From the NCBI RefSeq assembly GCF_035594125.1, contig NC_087171.1:13551767-13615766 (forward strand): 64,000 nt of DNA, in the 5' to 3' direction. Below the pieces are notes generated by a model, which worked only from the letters and a program-made list of their open reading frames with translations, searched no databases and was not told the origin of the DNA. The position numbers and the translations under genes are program-made. Of the stretch, positions 59,165 to 64,000 are shown one piece after another (positions within the stretch are counted from its first letter, which is position 1; each line of letters begins with the position of its first letter). This DNA is from Scylla paramamosain. Its lineage: Eukaryota > Arthropoda > Malacostraca > Decapoda > Portunidae.

Positions 59165-61132
59165 AACCCTCATTATGCCAGACTAATTGAGGCGAACCCA
59201 CTGACATTAATGGCAAAAATCAGATAAAAGTGGCGGTGAATGGGTTAGGAGCGCCACAGCCTCTAATGACATCTGCCGGTGCAAGACTCAGGCAGAAGCA
59301 GTGTGTGGGTGCCAGGGTTGTGTTGCTAGTGCAACTTGTTTGCAAATTCGTTCCTTTCTATGTTCTTCCTACTGTTTTGGTTTCATGTAAGTACTGGCAC
59401 ACTAACTTTCATTCCAGAATATTAAAAAGGCATCTTAGGTATTCATTCTCAATCTCTCCACAAGACCAAACCAACATAATCTGTTAAATCTAAAATTCTG
59501 TACAGTACAGTAAATTTCTACTTACCCTGATATTACAAAAAGTGAGGGGTGTTGATGACTTATAAGGAGAATCATTGTTTATATAAAAATCCAAGTAGAT
59601 TTAGAATTCTGAGCTTAATAAATGGTTAAAACATTCTACTCAGAAGAGAGATCAACTGAATTTTACCAAAGGGAAAAGGCCATATTTACAAATGATAAGA
59701 GGAATCATTTTTTGAGTTTATGAACAGTTGAAAACCACAAGATTATCCTTAAAATTGTTGAAAACCACAAGATTATCCTTACTTCATCATTAAATCATTC
59801 AGAAACCAAACACAAGATGCTTAACAACTTATGCACTATTGAGTTTTAGGCAGAGTTCACACTACCCAAAAAAGTTCGGTAAATTTATTTAAGTCCACCT
59901 GTCTAACATTTTAGGATCAAACTACATTTTTCTGGTAGATTTTGATGTGCTTTGAATGAATCTAGTAACCGTTTTTGCCACAAATATTTTTTTCTCAAAT
60001 GCTCCCCCACCATACACGTGTAAACAAGCAGAAATTCGCAAAAAAAAAAAAAAGAATTAACTAAACCTAACCTAGCAATGGTAAATTTGATGAGGAAAAA
60101 AAAAAAAAGGTAAATTTGCAGTTTCACCCAATATCCCCAATCTCTACCCACACCCCCCAACCCCTCCAGCAAGCTTGGGAGCCTGTGGGGAACCAGGGGT
60201 TTTGGGTGGGGGCACATACAAGTGATATATAGACTGAAAATGTAGGGAAATTTCCCTAGAAGTCAAGGAAATTTACTAAATGTAGCAAACCAAAAACCTA
60301 TTATAACCAGGGGGCTGTGCCCCCCTTGAACACCCACCATTAGTATATTCGAACACAACCAGAAAGCTAAGGTAACCTGACCTAACCTTACCTATCCTAA
60401 CCTATCCTAACCTTACCTAACTTTACCTATCCTAACCTATCCTAACCTTACCTATCCTAACCTAACTTAACCTATCCTAACCTTACCTATCCTAACCTAA
60501 CCTAAACCTAACTTAAACCTAACCTAACCTATCTTAAACTATCCTAAACTAAAAACTGAGGTAAATCTTTGAAATTCCGTCCCGACCTTATTATTCGTTT
60601 GCGACAAGGTAATATGGGGTTAGAAATGCTCCAAGCAGTGTGATCTAGACCACTAGACACTTCATACTTATGTGCGGTTTATTGGGGGAAACTGTAATTA
60701 TACCAAAAAAATCAGGAATGAACAATATGTGGTGGTAAAGATACACATCACTGTGTCATATGTGAGCAAAGTACTTCACTGAGGTTTATTTATTTATTTA
60801 TTTATTTATTTTTATTTTCATGAGACAGGTGCACTTGTATAATAATACCAAAAAATTTACATGTCCGTTTGGTAAACTGCATTACAGAAAAAAAGGGCTA
60901 GTCTATTCATATGAACTTGCCTTTTGACACAATTATAATGACAATGAAGTGTGAACACTGCTTGATCAACTTACACCACCTAACCTGCGTGTCTAATATT
61001 TACCCGTTTCAAATTTGTCTTGACTTGTTTAGCTTTACTTTTGGTCTTGAGAGGAGCTCCAGCACCAACCTTCTTATAAATTGGGTTCTTTGAGTTTCCT
61101 CGATTTTTGGAGTTGAGCTTGTTTTTCCCCAT
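58779..61132 (-). CDS. RBIS: RBIS (C8orf59-like) ribosome biogenesis factor, complete, 2 coding exons, 99 residues
   Basis: A small basic nucleolar protein; the human protein (100 residues) is reported to support ribosomal subunit production. Exon 1 is 61132-61004 (43 codons) with donor CGG|gtaaat; exon 2 is 58949-58779 (56 codons plus TGA) with acceptor TTTTCCCAG. Both junctions are phase 0. The N-terminus MGKNKLNSKNRGNSKNPIYK matches the human pattern MAKNK...; PLKTKSKAKQVKTNLKR matches the conserved KAKNKAKPVTTNLKK; the C-terminus DEKPPVNMEEAAESLSKL matches ESKPVNVDEATRLMALL. The middle is poorly conserved, as usual for this family. Lys and Arg are abundant and there is no membrane segment. 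The 2.05-kb intron contains a (TA)n, a 25-bp tandem duplication (59728-59781) and a DR2 copy. The call rests on recall of the human sequence. Confidence 0.85.
59087..59161. repeat. (TA)n in the RBIS intron
   Basis: About 75 bp of TA repeat. Confidence 0.97.
59728..59781. repeat. Two-copy tandem duplication, 29-bp spacing, in the RBIS intron
   Basis: GTTGAAAACCACAAGATTAT then CCTTA occurs at 59728-59752 and again at 59757-59781, separated by AAAT. Confidence 0.9.
60100..60560. repeat. DR2 repeat copy with a long degenerate (CCTAA)n / TTAGG-like array
   Basis: Starts GGTAAATTTGCAGTTTCACC then CAATATCCCCAATC, then CAGCAAGCTTGGGAGCCTGT and CAGGGGTTTTGGGTGGGGG, as in the other DR2 copies. From about 60371 to 60555 it becomes a tandem array of CCTAA, CCTTA and CCTAT pentamers. 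CCTAA is the complement of TTAGG, the ancestral arthropod telomere repeat. It may be an expanded tail of the DR2 element rather than a telomeric insertion, since shorter CTAACCTAA runs occur in the other DR2 copies. Confidence 0.75.
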
Positions 61133-61806
<674 letters not shown>

Positions 61807-62965
61807 ATGAAGGGGGACCAGATTCAGTATTCTGAGAAATATTGTGACGACAAATATGAGTACAGGTGAAGGTTTCCCTATTGCAAATTCTAAAAATTAG
61901 ATTTAGAGCAAGTCGAACATTGTGATTCATGTCAAGCACACTGACAGAGTTAATATTGATACTGATAAGCAGTGGTACTTAAAAAAAATAATAATAATGT
62001 TCCTCTTCAATGAAGAAATGTTTTGCTTAGTAGGAATCTAAACTTCACGTTCCATAGACAGTATGTAACAAGAAAATGGCGTTATTTGAGAATAAATTAT
62101 TGTACTACAGATATCGGGATTTTTTTTTTTTTTTTTTTTTTGTTACCTTAACAATAGTGGCTCATGTATTTTATTGCCCCCCCTTTCCAGGACAAGCAAG
62201 TTTAGGGACCTGGTAGTAAAGCGGGGTTTTTGGGTGGGGGAGGCCAAAATAGGCCAAATTTCGGAAACCTCGAAAGTCTAAGAAGAAAACGGTTTTGGGG
62301 GAATATATCCCCAAAAAATAATCAACAAATTGGGAACGTCAGTACCCCCACACTCCTGGTTTGCTATCCTAACCTCTTGAAGTCACTAACCTTGCTAATT
62401 AGGGGACTCTGCCCCACAGATCCCCCACTACGCTAACCAGTAAAATTGCAGTTTAACACAATACATCCTATCTTCTTTTCTCCTTCTCTATCCCCAATAA
62501 CCTCGGGGACCTGATGGGAAAGTAAGAATTTAGGTGGGAGAAGCCAAACTTGGACATTCATTAGAAGTCTAAGGATGAGATGTCATATTTTGAAAACTGG
62601 GGAACTTTCTAGCTTAATCTAACTTTAACCTAACTTAACCAAACCTTCATATACAATGAGCCTGTAAACATATTAGGATTTGTGTAATGGCTAGGTGTAA
62701 GAGTTATAGCAATAAATCATTTGCATGGAACACTAGTTGAACTGGACTGTCTATTTGACAGTGGTATATATATTATGGTACAATGATGTTGCTCAAAAAC
62801 ATATTAGTTGAACACTGATTTAAATCTCAATTTTCAGGCATGTTATCCTGCCAGCAGAATTGGCAAAATTAGTTCCAAAAACTCATCTCATGACTGAAAC
62901 AGAATGGCGCAACCTTGGAGTCCAACAGTCCCCTGGCTGGGTCCACTACTTAGTTCACAGTCCAG
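61807..62965 (+). CDS. CKS: Cyclin-dependent kinase regulatory subunit (CKS1/CKS2 type), first two coding exons, 3' partial
   Basis: CKS proteins bind CDK1/CDK2 and phosphothreonine sites, directing multisite phosphorylation, SCF-Skp2 substrate recognition and APC/C activation. Exon 1 is 61807-61865 (ATG at 61807; donor AG|gtgaag, phase 2). Exon 2 is 62838-62965 (acceptor TTTTCAG; donor CCAG|gtgagg, phase 1). The protein starts [20 protein letters not shown] and continues [20 protein letters not shown] then [20 protein letters not shown]. The phosphate-binding residues of human CKS1 are in place: Lys11, Arg20, Ser51 and Trp54. Sixty-two complete codons are present; the family has about 79, so the last exon with the hinge and final beta strand (PEPHILLFRRP-like) must lie right of the window. 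I did not find it in 62966-64000. CKS1 versus CKS2 is not resolvable, as many invertebrates have a single gene. Confidence 0.95.
62148..62450 (+). repeat. Dispersed repeat family DR2 copy in the CKS intron
   Basis: AATAGTGGCTC at the start, then AGCAAGTTTAGGGACCTGGT, AGCGGGGTTTTTGGGTGGGG and GGCCAAAATAGGCCAAATTT, in the same order as 9545-9660. It ends with TCCTAACCTC and a TCTGCCCCACAGATCCCCC stretch. Confidence 0.7.
62440..62660 (+). repeat. Second, adjacent DR2 copy in the CKS intron
   Basis: AAATTGCAGTTTAACACAAT, then TATCCCCAATAACCTCGGGG and ACCTGATGGGAAAG, then GGAGAAGCCAAACTTGG and a CTAACTTTAACCTAACTTAA tail. The start matches 60110-60150, suggesting a head-to-tail pair. Confidence 0.6.
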
Positions 62966-64000
62966 GTGAGGAAAAGTGTAGTTCAGTGTTGTAATCTTGC
63001 TTGAGTACTTACCTAATATCCTTCCATGGCCCATTCCATTAATGCTTGCCTTAGCTCACCTGATAAACTACATTCTCTGAAAGGTGGTACTATAAAAAGT
63101 AGACAGAATTTTATATTGTTTACCTCCCATACAGTGTGCTTCTCTGTCTTGTTTATGTGCTTGTGTTCTACATGGGTGTTCAGTAATCAGGTGTTGTTGC
63201 CTTGGGAATATGTGGCATTTAAGATGCCTCTAGTTCTCTTCTTTTTAATAGTTTTTTGTTATGTATAATGCTGCATTCACATGAGCCAACCACAAAAAAT
63301 GGTTGCCACAAAAAAAAATGGTTGCCACAAAAAATGATGAGTAGAAGCACTGTGCACACAAGCCATTTGGTGGTGGCCACAAATGAGGTCAGTGTCTATG
63401 GATCTTGTGCAAGTAGCAGGTGTCTGCGCTTTCTTTGTGAAGATGAAATGCAATATACACAGGAAGTGATGGCACCCCATAGTTAGTAACAGCCTATTGA
63501 GTGAAGTATTCCACTCATTAATTTTCTTTAATATTCTTGTCACTGTATTTCTTCAGATTCAAATCATAAAGTGGTGGTCTCTTCTCCACCTCTGCTATCA
63601 GTATTTCACATTCAGATAACTCTTTAGGCATTCTTCCCATTCATGGAAAGGAGTACTTGATGCTGTGACAGGCAGGACAAGACAGTGCAAAAGCAGCAGG
63701 AAGCAGGGTGGTGGCCACAAATAGTGGTTCATGTGTATGCTTCCATTCAAAACAGTGGCCACTGTGGCCAGCCACAGTTGTGTGGTCAGAAAAATGGCTC
63801 CATCTGCCACGACTCACCATTTTTTGAGTCTGCCACAAAAAAAGTGGTCCATGTGAATGGACCCATAGAAATGTGTGTGTTCTGTATTTGATTTTTTTTT
63901 CTTTTCTTCTTTCCTTTCCATTGATCACAAAAAGTGGCTCACGTGAATGCGGTCTGAGATTGTTTTATCAAAACAATAATTTATTAATTTGTTATATTAA
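62966..64000. other. CKS intron 2 (incomplete) with MITE-like repeat
   Basis: No coding exon is seen. Most of it is the inverted-repeat element at 63270-63953. The window ends inside this intron. Confidence 0.6.
63270..63953. mobile_element. MITE-like element with inverted ends and internal GTGGCCACAAA repeats
   Basis: The left end reads GCATTCACATGAGCCA and the reverse complement of the right end reads GCATTCACGTGAGCCAC, with one mismatch in the first 16 bases. Inside, short motifs such as GGTGGCCACAAA, TGGTTGCCACAAAA, TGTGGCCAGCCACA and CATGTGAATGGA recur in both orientations, giving strong fold-back potential. There is no coding frame. The superfamily is uncertain (hAT-like is a guess); no target-site duplication was identified. 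Confidence 0.6.

Noticed and set aside
60371..60555. A chromosome end because of the CCTAA array
   Set aside because: It is short, degenerate and inside the RBIS intron with unique sequence on both sides.

Overview
This window is animal nuclear DNA, most likely from a decapod crustacean (a crab is plausible; the species cannot be fixed). The reasons are a decapod-type vitellogenin gene of about 15 exons with a furin site near residue 719, very dense dinucleotide and trinucleotide microsatellites, arthropod TTAGG-like pentamers, and several families of decayed LINE, mariner, hAT and MITE elements. All genes are split by introns. There are no operons, CRISPR arrays or prokaryotic features.

Layout. 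1-1195: 3' part of a decayed LINE. 1291-2487: last three coding exons of an alpha-1,3-fucosyltransferase (+). 2488-19309: about 17 kb of repeat-rich DNA holding a mariner relic, a ZBED/hAT relic, a dispersed repeat family and one candidate 129-residue single-pass membrane protein (10747-11136, -). 19356-32232: a complete vitellogenin gene (+), 15 exons joining to an open frame of 2511 residues. 32233-37196: a Tigger/pogo-like MITE, two LINE remnants, a long CT tract and a possible non-coding first exon of the next gene. 37252-56482: complete anaphase-promoting complex subunit 1 (ANAPC1, +), 20 coding exons and 1983 residues, with a 5'-truncated CR1/L2-like LINE and a palindromic MITE in intron 12. 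58779-61132: RBIS, a small ribosome-biogenesis factor (-), two coding exons and 99 residues. 61807-62965: the first two coding exons of a CKS cyclin-dependent-kinase subunit (+), head-to-head with RBIS and running off the right edge. 62966-64000: a MITE-like inverted repeat.

How the genes relate. ANAPC1 and CKS act in the same process: CKS-bound CDK phosphorylates the APC/C, including the auto-inhibitory loop of APC1, and that Ser/Thr-Pro-rich loop is visible here. RBIS and CKS start 674 bp apart on opposite strands and may share a promoter; both serve growth and proliferation. Vitellogenin (yolk lipoprotein) and the fucosyltransferase (Golgi glycosylation) look like unrelated neighbours.

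The exon models were made by eye from splice sites, phase continuity and recalled family sequence. Both complete multi-exon models give lengths divisible by three with no internal stop. I found no convincing wholly new biological system. The most interesting points are the CKS/APC1 linkage, the shared RBIS/CKS promoter region, a GC-AG intron, a stop-free 93-nt intron in vitellogenin, a 32-bp copy of an ANAPC1 exon inside the preceding intron, and several local repeat families.
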